Source: Cryptomeria japonica (taxonomy: Eukaryota; Streptophyta; Pinopsida; Cupressales; Cupressaceae). From it: a stretch of DNA of 64,000 nt. Position numbers and translations under genes: made by a program. The notes beneath the pieces are model-generated. The model worked only from the letters and a program-made list of their open reading frames with translations. It was not told the DNA's origin and searched no databases. Positions 34,548-46,100 of the stretch are shown piece by piece (the stretch's first letter is position 1; the number at the start of each line of letters is the position of its first letter). The stretch is taken from contig NC_081406.1 of assembly GCF_030272615.1 (NCBI RefSeq), forward strand, positions 472,370,400 to 472,434,399, given 5' to 3'.

Positions 34548-35279
34548 GAACTAGGTGTTTGACCAATATGTGAGAGACTAGATGAAAAATATGAAAAGAG
34601 TATGGAAGACCAAGAGTTGTATGGAGTGTAAATGAATCTTAGGTGTACTTGCAATGTCCAAAGTGTAAGACCAAGTATGTAAATAGTAGAGTAGGTGTGA
34701 CTTCCAAAGAGATGATCATTTCTCTTGATGAGGTAAGCTGACCTTGACTCTAAGTAGGACCAAATGAGACCCAAAGGTAAGAAACCTTGATGAGGGACCA
34801 CTTAGCAAAGTGTAGTTGTATGTAGTGTGTTGACAAAGTATGATAAGGACAAGCAAGTGACCTTTTGACTCAAGTTTAGACAAGTATGAATGTAAAATGA
34901 GATGTGAAGCAATGATGGACTATATGAGACCTTAGAACAGGCTGAATGCTAGATGAAATCTGAAGAGACAACCTAGGAAGCTCAAGTATGCCGAAACTAA
35001 TTTCTTTTGTTTGTTGGACTGTGAAATTTTTCCAATTTGTGAAGTTTTTGGTTGTGACCAAATCTAAATGTTTGACTATTTTTCGTGACAAGAGGACACA
35101 ATGTTGATGAGGACTCAATGTTTGCAAGTGTTTAGACTGACAATGACTCCAAGAAAAGTGTGTTGTTTGATGTAAAATTGTTTTGCATACACTTGAAGAC
35201 ACAAAAGACACAATGTTTTGCTATTTGGTCTTGATTGTTTGAATGTTTAACATAAGTCAAGCACAATTCTTATGGCTGG

Positions 35280-35840
35280 CCAAGACAATAGTTGTTGATC
35301 CCACATGGGGCTTTACCCCCAAGGCTACGCTATTCAGAGCGGATACTTAGATGCTTGACCTCACTGGCTCCACCCTTGGCACTCACTTCTCGGGTCAGCC
35401 AAGCATCAGTCCCCATGAAAACTCCCCATGGCGAACTTTGTATCTCTACTAAGAACCGTATGTGTGTGGGCCGCTACCAGAGGTCCGACCTCCTGCCCCA
35501 ACAACTAGAAGGATTTGGGCTTCTAAAACAAAAAGGTGTTAGTAAGGGCATCCGCTCGTGTGGCCATACATGCGGCACTTTCAGCTCTGTAAATACAGAA
35601 GGCTCCCAGCCGGTAGGGGTTACGCCCTACAAATGATCAAATAAATTTGATCAAACGGGTTTATGGGGAGACATAGTGTCGGTATGAACTAATCAGCACA
35701 CGTTATTCATAGTTTTCACCATGAATACATTTGATTATAGTGGTTTGGATGAGGTGGGTTTTCCTCGCTACCACTTGGGTCGTTCTCTTCTCACTAGTAG
35801 TCCTAATGACCACACGGGAAGACAGGCCCTCTAAAGATTA
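35280..35840. other. GC-rich block in GypsyB leader
   Basis: About 560 bp with clearly higher G+C than its flanks. It holds short inverted repeats such as gaggtccgacctc near 35492. The open frame on the plus strand is antisense to the element and has no domain. A structured packaging or translation element is possible but only inferred. Confidence 0.5.
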
Positions 35841-36139
35841 AACAAAAAGAGCCTATTGCTCAAGACACAAAAGACAATGATTCAATTTTAGTGCACCAAT
35901 TGAAGTGTTTGCTAGTCTATGAAAACAAGGCACATAATAAAAATCCAAAAAAACCCTTGCCAAGGACCTGCAACAAAGATTTATTAGTAGTTTGAATTGT
36001 TTCAAATGATCACCCCTTCCTGCAAGCACACAAGTTAGGTAAATTTTAGATCCAAAAGACTTTGTGAAATAGGGGCCTTCAACAATGCGTTTTGTTGACC
36101 AATTCAAAGACCTGATTCATCATAAAAAAAGACCACTTG

Positions 36140-37070
36140 TAAAATTTTAAGAGATTTTCAGAAATGTAAGAAAATCCAAAAAATTTGCTAATTTGCTCCA
36201 AAAAATTAATTTTTTATGAAAAATCAAAAAAAATTCATATAAAATGCAAAATCAATCCAAAAAATCTGAAATTTTTACTGGAGAGTCTTTATCATCTTCC
36301 AAACCTGCACAAAAAATTTTCTGCAACAAATCCTAGCAGTTTGTGAGATATAAGTAAAATAATGCAAAACCCTAATTTTCAAAGATCTAATTTTTGAAGA
36401 ATGATTTTGCATCAAATTTAAAATCACAAAGAATAGATCCTGTGTATAATTCTGATAGATTTCCAAAAATGTAAGAAAATCCAAAAAATTCGCTAATTTT
36501 CTCTCAAAATTAATTTTTTATGAAAAATAATAAAAAATTCATATAAAATTCAAAATCGATCCAAAAAATTTGAAATTTTTAGTGAATCTTTCTGATACTG
36601 TTCCCGACCTGCACAAAAAATTTTATGGCAAAATTGTGAGTCGTTTGTGAGATCTGATCAAAATAAATAAAAACCCTAATTTTGAAAGATCTGATTTTTA
36701 GGGAAATATTTTGCATAAAAATTAAATTCACAAAGAACAGATCCTGTGTATAATTATGAGAGATTTCCAAAAATGTAAGAAAATCTGAAAAATTCTCTCA
36801 TTTGCTCTCAAAATAAATTTTTTATGAAAAATCATAAAAAATTCCTAAAAATTGAAAATTTGCTCCAAAAATTTTGAATTTTGGATTGAGAGCTCCTGAT
36901 ACTTTCTTCAACCTGCAAAAAAAATTTGGTGCAAAATTTCCAAGCCGTTTATGAGATATGATCGAATCTCTCCAAGATCTTGATTTTGTGTCCAAAACCC
37001 TAGCTGCACAAGGTTATTCTCCAAATTGTTTTACAAAATAGCAATATAGGGTTAGAAAAATCTGCAAAAA
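36140..37070. repeat. Three tandem repeats of about 305 bp in GypsyB leader
   Basis: The phrase ttccaaaaatgtaagaaaat (first copy slightly different) recurs at about 36160, 36462 and 36764. The phrase cctgcacaaaaaattt (third copy cctgcaaaaaaaattt) recurs at about 36305, 36609 and 36912. Units also share gatcctgtgtataatt and aaccctaatttt. Open frames over them on the minus strand are repeats of each other and not genes. Confidence 0.85.
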
Positions 37071-37097
37071 AAAACATAGATCTAAGAAAAATCCATG

Positions 37098-37114
37098 TCC
37101 CACCGGGCGTGCCA
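37098..37114 (-). other. GypsyB primer binding site
   Basis: TGGCACGCCCGGTGGGA on the element strand begins three bases inside the 5' LTR, the normal place. Plant gypsy elements with this type of site are known. I could not assign the tRNA with certainty. Confidence 0.7.
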
Positions 37115-37117
37115 AAA

Positions 37118-37919
37118 TGTATATGGTGAAAATGGATAACAATAATAACAAAATTGAAAGGCTAAATGAATTCAACCACCAAACCCTAGCCTAACAACAA
37201 CAAAGATCCACCATAACATATGAAGATTACCTAAGACAATGCAAATAACTCAAAATCACAAAGCTTATACCATCACATGTCCAATAGGGTTTTGATCTCC
37301 ATTCTTCCTATCTCCATTGATCTTGCTTGATATGTTTGCTCTCAGATTTTTGTATGCACAAGAGCTCAACAAAGAACGGAATGTGGTTGCAAGTAGGATC
37401 GTAGTGTAGCCAAGTCCTCCAAAATTGTTGATTAGCCTGAGTGATTAGGGTGAGTGATTAGTCATTAGGATTTGACAATGAAGAAAGCATCTCCTAAAAT
37501 AGAAGACACAATATGAAATGGAGGGATAAGATTGAGAGGTGTAAAAAGAGAGGTCGGCTAGGATTAGAGGGTAGGTAGAGGAAATAATAAAATAATGAAA
37601 GAGGTAGGTAGTGTATGAATTAAGAGATGAATGACATGTGTCATGTGTAGAAAAAGATAATGAATCAATTAAATAAATAAAGATTTATTTAATTAATATA
37701 AGAATAAGACAATTAAATAAATAAAATATTTATTTAATTTAGGAAAGGGATAATTTAAATAAATAAATGTATTTATTTAAATGAGAAATAAGGCTAGAAG
37801 AGGATAAATGAATTAATTAAATAAATAAAGATTTATTTAATTAATAGAAGAATTAAGCTTAGATAATTAAATAAATAAAATATTTATTTAATTAGACATG
37901 ACAATTTTAGGTGTCTACA
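37118..37919 (-). repeat. GypsyB 5' LTR (complete)
   Basis: 802 bp, tgtatatgg...gtgtctaca on plus, so TG...CA on the element strand. Its 785 outer bases match the 3' LTR almost perfectly. Confidence 0.9.
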
Positions 37920-38679
37920 CCTACTATTTCTGCTTAAACCGATGACTTCTTTTTAATGGAAATTCTTTTGTGGTTGTAGGAGGTTCTACCATAGGAAAAC
38001 CCTCCTTCATTTTCTGCTTTATAGCTACAGGAGGAATCTGCAATTCTCGAGGTCGTTCCACGGTTTCTTCCCCTGTAGTGCCTTGTTCTTTACCTTTCCT
38101 TTTATGAAATGCAACCCCACTTTGAGTTTGAGTGGTAGGATGCTCAAGACTTGGCTCAATTACTGTTCCTTCCACGCTAGACAAAGCTTCCTCAGCAATA
38201 GGAGGTTCAGCGGCAACAGAAACCCTAGAAGACAAGGCTTCTCTGATATTTTCTTCTTGAACTGCAATTCCTTCTGTAGCAAGAACATTTCCTTCTCCAA
38301 ATCATCTAATATCCTCAAATTCAACCCATGACATCTAAGAGACATCCCTAAGAGACCATTCTACCAATAATTTGATTAATCCATGATTACTCACAGAATA
38401 GGTACTACCCTTCTACATCCCTTTTGCACTAATAGAAATTATGCGATACAAAACATTAGGGATATTAATTCTTCGGTGATGCCTCAGATGACTCAATAAT
38501 TTGAAGTGAACAGAATGTAGATTGGATTAATTACCATCACATGTCATCTACTTCATTAAATGAAATGCAACCTGTGGCCATTCTTCTGGAAGAGATATCT
38601 GCTTAGTTCCTTGCTTGTCCATGCTAAGAGGTCCATCAGCTAGGTGAGTGAACTTGGCCCTTGCATTTCTTGTGTCCTT
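37920..38679. repeat. 760-bp flank duplication, right copy
   Basis: Matches 25595-26354 exactly in length. The right junction is clean: the last LTR base is 37919 and GypsyA sequence starts at once. Matching then stops at tgtgtcctt, where the left copy switches into the inverted fragment. Confidence 0.9.
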
Positions 38680-38947
38680 AGTCTCAGGAAATAATTCTCC
38701 ATCCTGCAGTAACCCGGTGACCTCTGTTATTCTATGCTCTAAGGCTATAGCTCGTAACCCTTTGGTAGAAGATTCTCCTTTATTGAATGTGTGCATAAAT
38801 TTTTAAGCAATCTTCTCATTAAAATCTGTCAATTACAAAATATAATCGATCTACCCATAGGTCTGAAAATAGGGTTCATATTGGTTGTCCTGCAACCAAG
38901 TGTCATGAGTCACAGGCTCATGGCGGATAGGCGCACCTCTCATGGCT
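37920..38947 (-). pseudogene. GypsyA extra 3' ORF, proximal part
   Basis: This is the start of the same ORF whose end lies at 24371-26354. The likely start is the ATG at 38943 (MRGAPIRHEPVTHDTW). Copia1 inserted five bases upstream of it. Readable sequence includes FNKGESSTKGLRAIALEHRI and LPEEWPQVAFHLM, separated by single stops at Gln positions (CAG or CAA to TAG or TAA). Bases 37920-38679 duplicate 25595-26354. The protein family is unknown to me. Athila/Tat elements carry variable ORFs at this place. Confidence 0.55.
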
Positions 38948-38952
38948 AACTT
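38948..38952 (+). repeat. Copia1 target duplication AACTT, left copy
   Basis: aactt here and at 47824-47828 flank the copia LTRs exactly. Confidence 0.9.
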
Positions 38953-40697
38953 TGTTGGACATAATGGATCACTGAGAGGGGGTTGAATCAGTGATTTAAA
39001 CACTTTTTCTTCAACAGGGAGATACTGATAATATATAAAACAAACTAAGTGCTAACCGGTATCTCAAACAGTGTAAACAAGGTGTGTGAAAGGAATTGCT
39101 AAATCATTAACATAGCACATGCACAAGAATGTATCACACAACATGAGATATATGAGTAAAACCTAATGTGGGAAAAACCTCAGTGAGAATAGTTGTTGGA
39201 GAACTTCTGCTCCAATCCAGCCTCACAATGTAAAAGATCTGATTACAATTTTAGAGCACAAACCCCTAATTTATGAGCATCAACTCAAAGGAGCGCCAAC
39301 CCCTGCACAATTTATAGGCTACAAACCCTGCACTAAGGGCCAACTTAGTGAAAAACAATATAAAGATTTTAAATACAAAATGAGATCTCTATTGCAAAAG
39401 AAGTTTTGCAACCTTACAATATTATGCTTTGCCAGTTTTAACCTTAGCGGTCTGTGTTCTCCACCCACTCTGCAACTTTTCTTTGCTGATAAATTTTCTA
39501 AGTCCCCTCTCACAATGTCTTCACTCTTCAACTCACACTTCATCACTCTTTATCAGGTACAGCTTTTGCTGGCTGTCACCTTTGTGCTCTATGCTCACTC
39601 CACCGGTTTGTTCCTTACACCGGTTTACCCTGCTTCTCCTTATCAGTACATTCTTCACTCATAAACACTTCAAGTGTATATCTCTTCATCTCTCAAACAA
39701 CAATTTCACACTTGCCTTCACTTTGCAGCAGCAACAATCGCAGTCTCAAGTCATCATATTTAAACTTTTGCTTTCCCACCAAGAATCAATTCAAACTAAG
39801 GGCGGTTAGGGTTTCCTTCTCTTGCCCTTAGGGTTTCCTTCTCTAGACTAAATCTACATATGATCTGATCCAATCCATCTTGGATCAATCATCTATATTT
39901 GAGGAATGCATTTGTACACATTTTCCATCATCCAATGCATATTTGCTAAAGATAGAGATCCTGACCATGATTTTTGGCCTTGAAATCTATCAACTCATTT
40001 ATAACCTTGTTGTTTCTTTCTCGAGGTCCTCTTGCAGTCTGATTTCTTTTCTTTGATTCAGGAACCAACAACTCCCTGATCTTTCTATGTCACTTTCTTC
40101 CTTGAGCCACATCAGTATGTTATCATCCTATGATTTGTGGTTATTTCATTAATGTCGACTAGCTGTTTCACCAACCATGTCAATAGAAACTTCACCGAAC
40201 TCTGCATGCTTGCCACCTCAACTCCATATGGTTTCATATCAGTCATACACTCAACTCACCAACACAAGGTTGGTTTACACTTGAACATTCAACAAACTCA
40301 TACCGGCATAAGTCCTTACCGGTGAGACTTTCTCTTTCGACTAACCGGTAGTGCACACTACACCGGTAGCACATCTTCACCTCCAATGGTTTGTGATCAT
40401 TTTAACATTCTGCCTCTTCATCATAAATAGGCAATCATCCTCCAAACTGGTTTATGCTCTACCAAATATCACTCAACATGCTAACACACACATGCATCTC
40501 ACCTCATACCGGTGAAGTTATTGATAGTCTCAATACCTACTTGTCTTCCACCATACTGATTGACAAGCCTTCATGTAAATCTTCCTTATACCGGTTCAAT
40601 CTTCTTTATATCAGTTCAAACTTCTTTAGACCGAGTGAAATACCTTTACCGGTAGCCTACAATACCGGTTGACATCAATGACAACTTAATGCGAACA
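38953..40697 (-). repeat. Copia1 3' LTR
   Basis: Starts tgttggacataatgg and ends aatgcgaaca on plus. It is rich in accggt words. It aligns along its length with 46101-47823. Confidence 0.9.
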
Positions 40698-40715
40698 ATC
40701 TCCCCCTTTGGCATT
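40698..40715 (-). other. Copia1 polypurine tract
   Basis: AATGCCAAAGGGGGAGAT on the element strand directly abuts the 3' LTR. The same type of tract flanks the Copia2 LTR at 51847. Confidence 0.85.
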
Positions 40716-40915
40716 GATGTCAATATTGTCTTTTCCAATTTCTCTCCCCCTTTGATAGCAATGGCAAAGGGAACCTTAGTTTGACACCAATAATCTCTCC
40801 CTTGACTTCATCCAATTAAGACACACTCTCCTCCTATGTCCATGCTTCACGATTCAAAATTCATAAGATAGTAACAATAGTTGACTCCCCCTAAATCATG
40901 CATCCTCTTATGCAT

Positions 40916-42466
40916 TTAAGTGTTGCCAGATGGTGGGACAACTCCCATCTTTTGTCTCAGGTACTCAAATGGGCCCAAAGGAAGTGGCTTGGTAAATATG
41001 TCAACAATCTGCTCACCAGTTGGAACATATTCTACTATGACCTCCTTGCCTGCTACCTTCTCTCTCAAGAAGTGATACTTGATTGCAATGTGTTTTGTTC
41101 TTGAGTGCATTATTGGATTCTTGGAGATGTTGATTGCACTTGAGTTATCACACCGGATTGGAATAGGTTCTGGTATCTCCACCTCTATGTCTTTTAGTGT
41201 CTGCTTCATTTATAAAACTTGTGAACAACATGTAGTAGCTGCTATATACTCTGCCTCAGCAGTAGATAATGACACTAAATCTTGCTTCTTGTTGTGCCAT
41301 GATACTAATCGGTCTCCTAAGTATAAAGAACCTCAACTTGTACTTTTCCAGACATCAATACTTCTTGCCCAATCTGCATCAGTATAAGCTTGTAAAGAGA
41401 AATCATCTTTCTTTGGATACCACAAGCCATAGATGATAGTTTCTTGTAGATACCTGAAAATTCTTTTGACTGCATTTAGGTGAGATTGTTTTGGACCAGC
41501 TTGGAATCTTGCTACCATGCAAACAGCTTATACAATATTTGGTCTAGATGTTGTGAGATATAACAGACTACCAATCATAGACCTATACAGTGTTTGCTCA
41601 ACTTCTGGTGACTCATCTAGTTTGCTCAACTTACAACCAGTTACCATGAGAGTACTTACCAATTTGATGTCCTCCATTTGAAATTTATTTAGCATGTCTT
41701 TCACATACTTGGTTTGGGAGATGAAAATTCATTTCTCCTATTGTGAGATCTGCAAACCAAGAAAATAGGACAACTCACCTAGCATGAACATCTCAAATTT
41801 TGTCTTCATCTAATTTGTAAATTCCTTGCACATGATGTCCTTGTCTCCTCCAAAGATAATATCATTCACATATACAACAACTGTAATCATGTGATCTCCA
41901 TTTACCTTTACATACAATTTTCTGTATGCATTCCCTTTCCAGAATCCTTGCTCCTTCAAGTATTTGTCTAGCCGGGAATACCATGCTTTGAGAGCCTGCT
42001 TCAAACCATACAAGGCTTTCTTCAACCGGCATACAAAAATTTCATCTTCATGCAACAAGTACCCTTCTGGTTGTTCCATATACACCTCTTCTTCAAGATT
42101 ACCATTGAGAAAATCATATTTTACATCCATTTGATATACTTTATATCCCTTATAGGCTAAGAAAGCTAAAAACATTCCTATTGCTTCTAACCTAGAAACC
42201 GGTGCAAAGGTTTCTTCAAAATCAATACCTTCCACTTGAGCATACCCTTTGCAAACTAATCTTGCTTTATGTCAATCTATCTTACCCTCTTCATTCATCT
42301 TGTTCTGATAGACCCATTTGGTACCTATGACATTCTTGTTTGCTGGTCTAGGAATAAGTTCCCAAGTCTGATTTTTCTCAATTTGTCTCAACTCTTCATC
42401 CATGGCATCTACCCACTTCTCACTTTTGTGAGAATTGTCAGAAGTTTTGGGCTCTAATTCAGTCAT
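40916..42466 (-). pseudogene. Copia1 reverse transcriptase-RNase H
   Basis: RT_2 type reverse transcriptase in one frame with stops. It begins WVDAMDEELRQIEKNQTWEL and runs through [26 protein letters not shown] (usual MDVKSAFLNG) and [12 protein letters not shown]. The catalytic YVDD reads YVNDIIFGG, a loss of one metal-binding aspartate explained by G-to-A. RNase H follows, with GPKQSHLNAVKRIFRYLQ, then SAINISKNPIMHSRTKHI and a C-terminal VDIFTKPLP. A stop ends it just after PSGNT. It cannot be active as it stands. Confidence 0.9.
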
Positions 42467-42498
42467 GAGGCAGAAATTTACATGCTCACTTTCTCGAG

Positions 42499-44037
42499 CT
42501 AATCTCCTTCTGGTCTACACACCTTCATTCCTATGATTTGTTCTTCTAGATGATTCTTCTGCACATACCAATTTGGGATCTTGTTTGGTGCATCTTTTAC
42601 CAATCCATTGTCAGATAGTTCTTCATATTCAACATCTGAATCATCAATGTAAGGTATCGGTGCAGATTTTTCTCTATGTGAGTCTTCATTTATTCTCACA
42701 TTTACACTCTCAACTACCCTTCTCAATTTCTTGTTGTAGCATTTGTAGGCTTTACTGTTGGTTGAGTATCCCAAGAAGATTCCTTCATCACTCTGGGAAT
42801 CAAAACTTCCTAATCCATCAACATCTCTCTTGATGAAACACTTACTTCCAAACACTCTGAAGTGTTTGAGTGATGGTTTCCTTTCATTCCATAACTCATA
42901 AGGAGTCATTTTACTGTTCACTGTTAACTGTACCTGGTTTAATGTGTAGACTGCAATATGAACTGCTTCCTTCCATTATATATCCGATATGTTGGCCTCA
43001 TTCAACATTGTCCTAGCCATCTACTTCACTATCCTATTTTTCCTCTCTACCACCCCATTTTGCTGAGGTATCCTTGCAACTGAATATTGTCTTTGGATTC
43101 CATGTCTCTCATAGTAGTCAACAAACACATTGGAAAAAAATTCTCCACTCCGGTCTGATCTTAAACATTTTAACCGATGCCCACTTTCATTTTCTACCAT
43201 CTTCCTGAAAATCTTGAATCTCTCAAATGCCTGTGACTTATCATGCAAGAAAGTTACCCAAGTCATTCTTGAGTAATCACCTATGAGCAGCATGAAATAT
43301 CTTTCACTGGCCAATGCTCTTGTCCTTGTTGACCTGCATAAGTCTGTATGTATCAACTCCAAAGGCCTTGAGGTGTTATATTTCTTTATTTTAAAGCTGA
43401 CCTTTGCTTTCTTACCTTTGACACATTCATCACAGAATGTGCTTGCCAATTTTATGATCTATGGTATGTTCCTCACACACCGGTTCTTGCTTATCTTAAC
43501 CATATTATCAAAGTTCACATGGCCTAATCTTTTGTGTCACAACCATCTCTCATCAACCTATCCCATCATGCATTAGGACTCATAGCATTCCTTCATATTG
43601 TAGACATTACCATATGTCCTCTTTCCTTCTACCACAACCTAACCAGTACTCTTCTTTCTTATCTGACAACTGGTAGAGTCAAATGTAAACTTGTACCTAT
43701 TATCACACATTTGACTTACACTCAAAAGGTTATGCTTCAATCCTTCCACATAGTACACATCATGAGCCTTGAGGTTGCCATCAATATTCAGTGTACCCCG
43801 ACCTTTGATCTTGATGGAGGAGTTGTCACCAAACCAGACTGAACCACCATTCCAATCATCGAGATTGATGAACTTTTTCTTATCTCTGGTCATGTGATTT
43901 GAAAAACCACTATCAACTACCCATAGATTCCTCCTTTCATCATGTAGAGTAGTCTGCACAATCTGGCTGGACTCTGTCTTGTTTTTCTCCTTCTCTACCC
44001 AAATCAGTTTCTCTTCTTTCTTTTCCTCTTTTGTCAC
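42499..44037 (-). pseudogene. Copia1 protease-integrase
   Basis: The protease has the DSG active site in WVVDSGFSNHMT (43900 region), followed by GLKHNLLSVSQMCD. Integrase core residues are visible: Asp in LELIHTDLC, Asp in CLRSDRSGEF and Glu in PQQNGVVERKN. Then comes the copia-specific C-terminal segment MTPYELWNERKPSLKHFRVF...GIFLGYSTNSKAYKCYN. The frame is the same throughout, with stops at Gln or Arg type codons between pieces. A frameshift separates it from RT near 42480. Confidence 0.9.
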
Positions 44038-44283
44038 TTTGTGTTCCGGTTTTGTTTCTAACTTCTCATTTGATACTATTTTCTTTTTCTTGTCAATTCT
44101 TAGTTAACAATACCTTGCTATGTGACCAAAATTTTGACACTTATAACATTTCACATTAGCACTGTAAGATGTACTCAAGGCATTTTTGTAGGACATTTGC
44201 ATATTACTCCTACATTCATAAATGTTGTGACCAAACTCATTGAAATTATAACATGTGACATTTGTACTTTGTAATGCATAAAA

Positions 44284-46024
44284 TTAGTTTCTACTCTCAA
44301 AATTAGGGTTGACATTCATTTTCCTAAAATCTATCATTCTATGACCAACATTATTACATCGATGACAATAACCATGAAAATTTGGAACATATCGGTTTGG
44401 TTGCCTTGAACTGGCAAATGACTGCCTCACTGGGGGTCTTCCTTCATGATCAACACTTACATTTCTCCTTAGATCTGCATGTTTGTACATTGAGTATGGT
44501 CTTCAATTCATTGATTGAGTATACTGGTTTGTGTGACGGTTTCTAGCAGCTTCAACATATGTCTTCTTGTCGGTATCCGTGCTCATTGTGAATGTCTTCT
44601 TCTCTTTGCCATCATTTAAAGATGTGAGTTGTATCTCCTTATTGGATGTGTCTTTGTTGTTTGAACTTTTTCCTTCTTGAAAGCCTAAGCCACTGGTATC
44701 TTTAGATTGCTTATATTTACTTAGCATCTTATCTCTTCCTAACTTTATCTCTTCCTGAATTTTCTCTAATTCATTTCGGAGCTTCACTATTTTTGCTTCC
44801 AGATTCTGATTCTCCTTCTCTTTTTCACTCAAACTAGTGCTAGTGGCTTCAAAAATCCTTTTGGCTTCTTCTAGTTTGAGTCTTAGATTTGCAATAGTTT
44901 TCTTGGACTCTTCAAGAGATTGCTCCAACAACTCTTGTTCTTTAGCTACAACCCTTTTTACCTTCTTCAAATATATCCTTGTTTTCTTTATCTCTTCTAA
45001 GGCACTAATGAGCTCTGCTTCAAGATCTACTTCTCCTTCTTGATCTTCCTCTTCTCCTTCTTTAGGTACCAAAACCTCTTGAGCCATGAAAAGGTTTGCT
45101 CTGACTTTATCTCCACTGCAATAGTCATCTAAGGCACTTTCCTTGTCTGTGGTATCATTTCTATGTGTGTAACGATTGCTATGCTTCTGGTAGCCTCTTT
45201 TACCATGCTAGCATGGGGACATTTAGTAGCAAAATGTCCAATCTTTCCACAGTTGAAACATTTCAAAGGCAGCTTGCCTTTGTATTTGCCTGAGCCCATC
45301 TTGAGTCTTCTGACAAAGTTTGCCATGATGTCATCAGAGTCTTCACTGGTTGCATCATGAGAAGATCCTTCTTTTCCTTTCTTGATGTTTTGAATCCAGC
45401 TTCTTTCTTCACAGCATCAGTATCGACAATCCTCATCTCATAAGCAGTTAGGGACCCATACAACTCATCCATTGTAAAAACTTTTAGATCTTTTGCTTCT
45501 TCTATTGTTGATACCTTTGTGTCATACTTAGATGTAAGAGATCTAAGTACTTTCTTCACTACCACTTCATCTTTTATTTCTTCTCCAATCCCTCTAATGG
45601 TGTTTGTTGTTTCATCAATCCTTTGGAGATAGTCAACAATCTCCTCTTCATCTCTCATTTTCAAACCTTCAAGTTGTGCTCTCAATGTCTATAACTTGGC
45701 TTCCTTGACTTTAGCATCGCCTTCAAATATCTTCAGCAACTTATCCCAAGTTTCTTTGGCAGAGGAGCAATGCATGACTTTAACAAAATCATTATCAAAT
45801 AACCCACTAAGAATGGCATTTTTAGCTTTACCATTGTTCTCATATTCCTTCTTAGCATTTGGATCAGTAGGGGGACTATTAGGGATTGTATACCCATTCA
45901 CCACCGACATCCATACATCAAAACCTAGAGAGGACAAATAGGTTTCCATTCTTCTGCTCCAAAAAGCATAGTTGACACCATCAAACATAGGGGCTTTTGA
46001 GGAGGCAGATTCATTTCTTTCCAT
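44284..46024 (-). pseudogene. Copia1 Gag
   Basis: Likely start MERNESASSKAPMFDGVNY (ATG at 46024), which is the DUF4219/UBN2 type copia Gag (FWSRRMETYL, SAKETWDKLL, LTSKYDTKV). A stop after EAKL (TAG, from CAG) breaks it once. A frameshifted piece carries the zinc knuckle CFNCGKIGHFATKCPH. A 190-residue coiled coil (44503-45087) and a second degenerate knuckle (YCHRCNNVGHRMIDF, last Cys lost) follow in a third frame. Gag would form the particle. Confidence 0.9.
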
Positions 46025-46085
46025 TGTGAACACTTGATAGGATCTACCCAGCCTAGAGAATGCTTTTGACAAAATAGGGTACCTA

Positions 46086-46098
46086 GGCTCTGATACCA
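46086..46098 (-). other. Copia1 primer binding site (initiator Met tRNA)
   Basis: TGGTATCAGAGCC on the element strand, two bases inside the 5' LTR. It is complementary to the 3' end of plant initiator tRNA-Met, the usual primer of plant copia elements. Confidence 0.95.
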
Positions 46099-46100
46099 AT

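Larger units (their letters stand above)
34548..37097 (-). other. GypsyB 5' leader
   Basis: The transcribed leader between primer site and gag is about 2.5 kb, long even for plant gypsy elements. It has no convincing gene. It contains a GC-rich block (35280-35840) and three AT-rich tandem repeats (36140-37070). Both are unlike the rest of the element in composition. Confidence 0.7.
26587..37919 (-). mobile_element. GypsyB: young non-autonomous Ty3/gypsy element
   Basis: Minus-strand LTR element nested in the GypsyA 3' ORF. LTRs are 26587-27371 (17 bases short) and 37118-37919. Over the shared 785 bp I see one difference (26708 versus 37260 region), so insertion is recent. The element has a primer site, a repeat-rich leader, one long gag-protease frame fused to an integrase tail, an antisense PMD gene, and a polypurine tract. 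It has no reverse transcriptase or integrase core, so it must rely on proteins from a relative. Confidence 0.9.

Noticed and set aside
35292-35636. GC-rich stretch resembling rRNA or organelle DNA
   Set aside because: It lies inside the GypsyB leader between gag and primer site, and I recognise no conserved rRNA core motif in it.
36275-36770. Two similar small minus-strand genes
   Set aside because: They are translations of the same tandem leader repeat in GypsyB.
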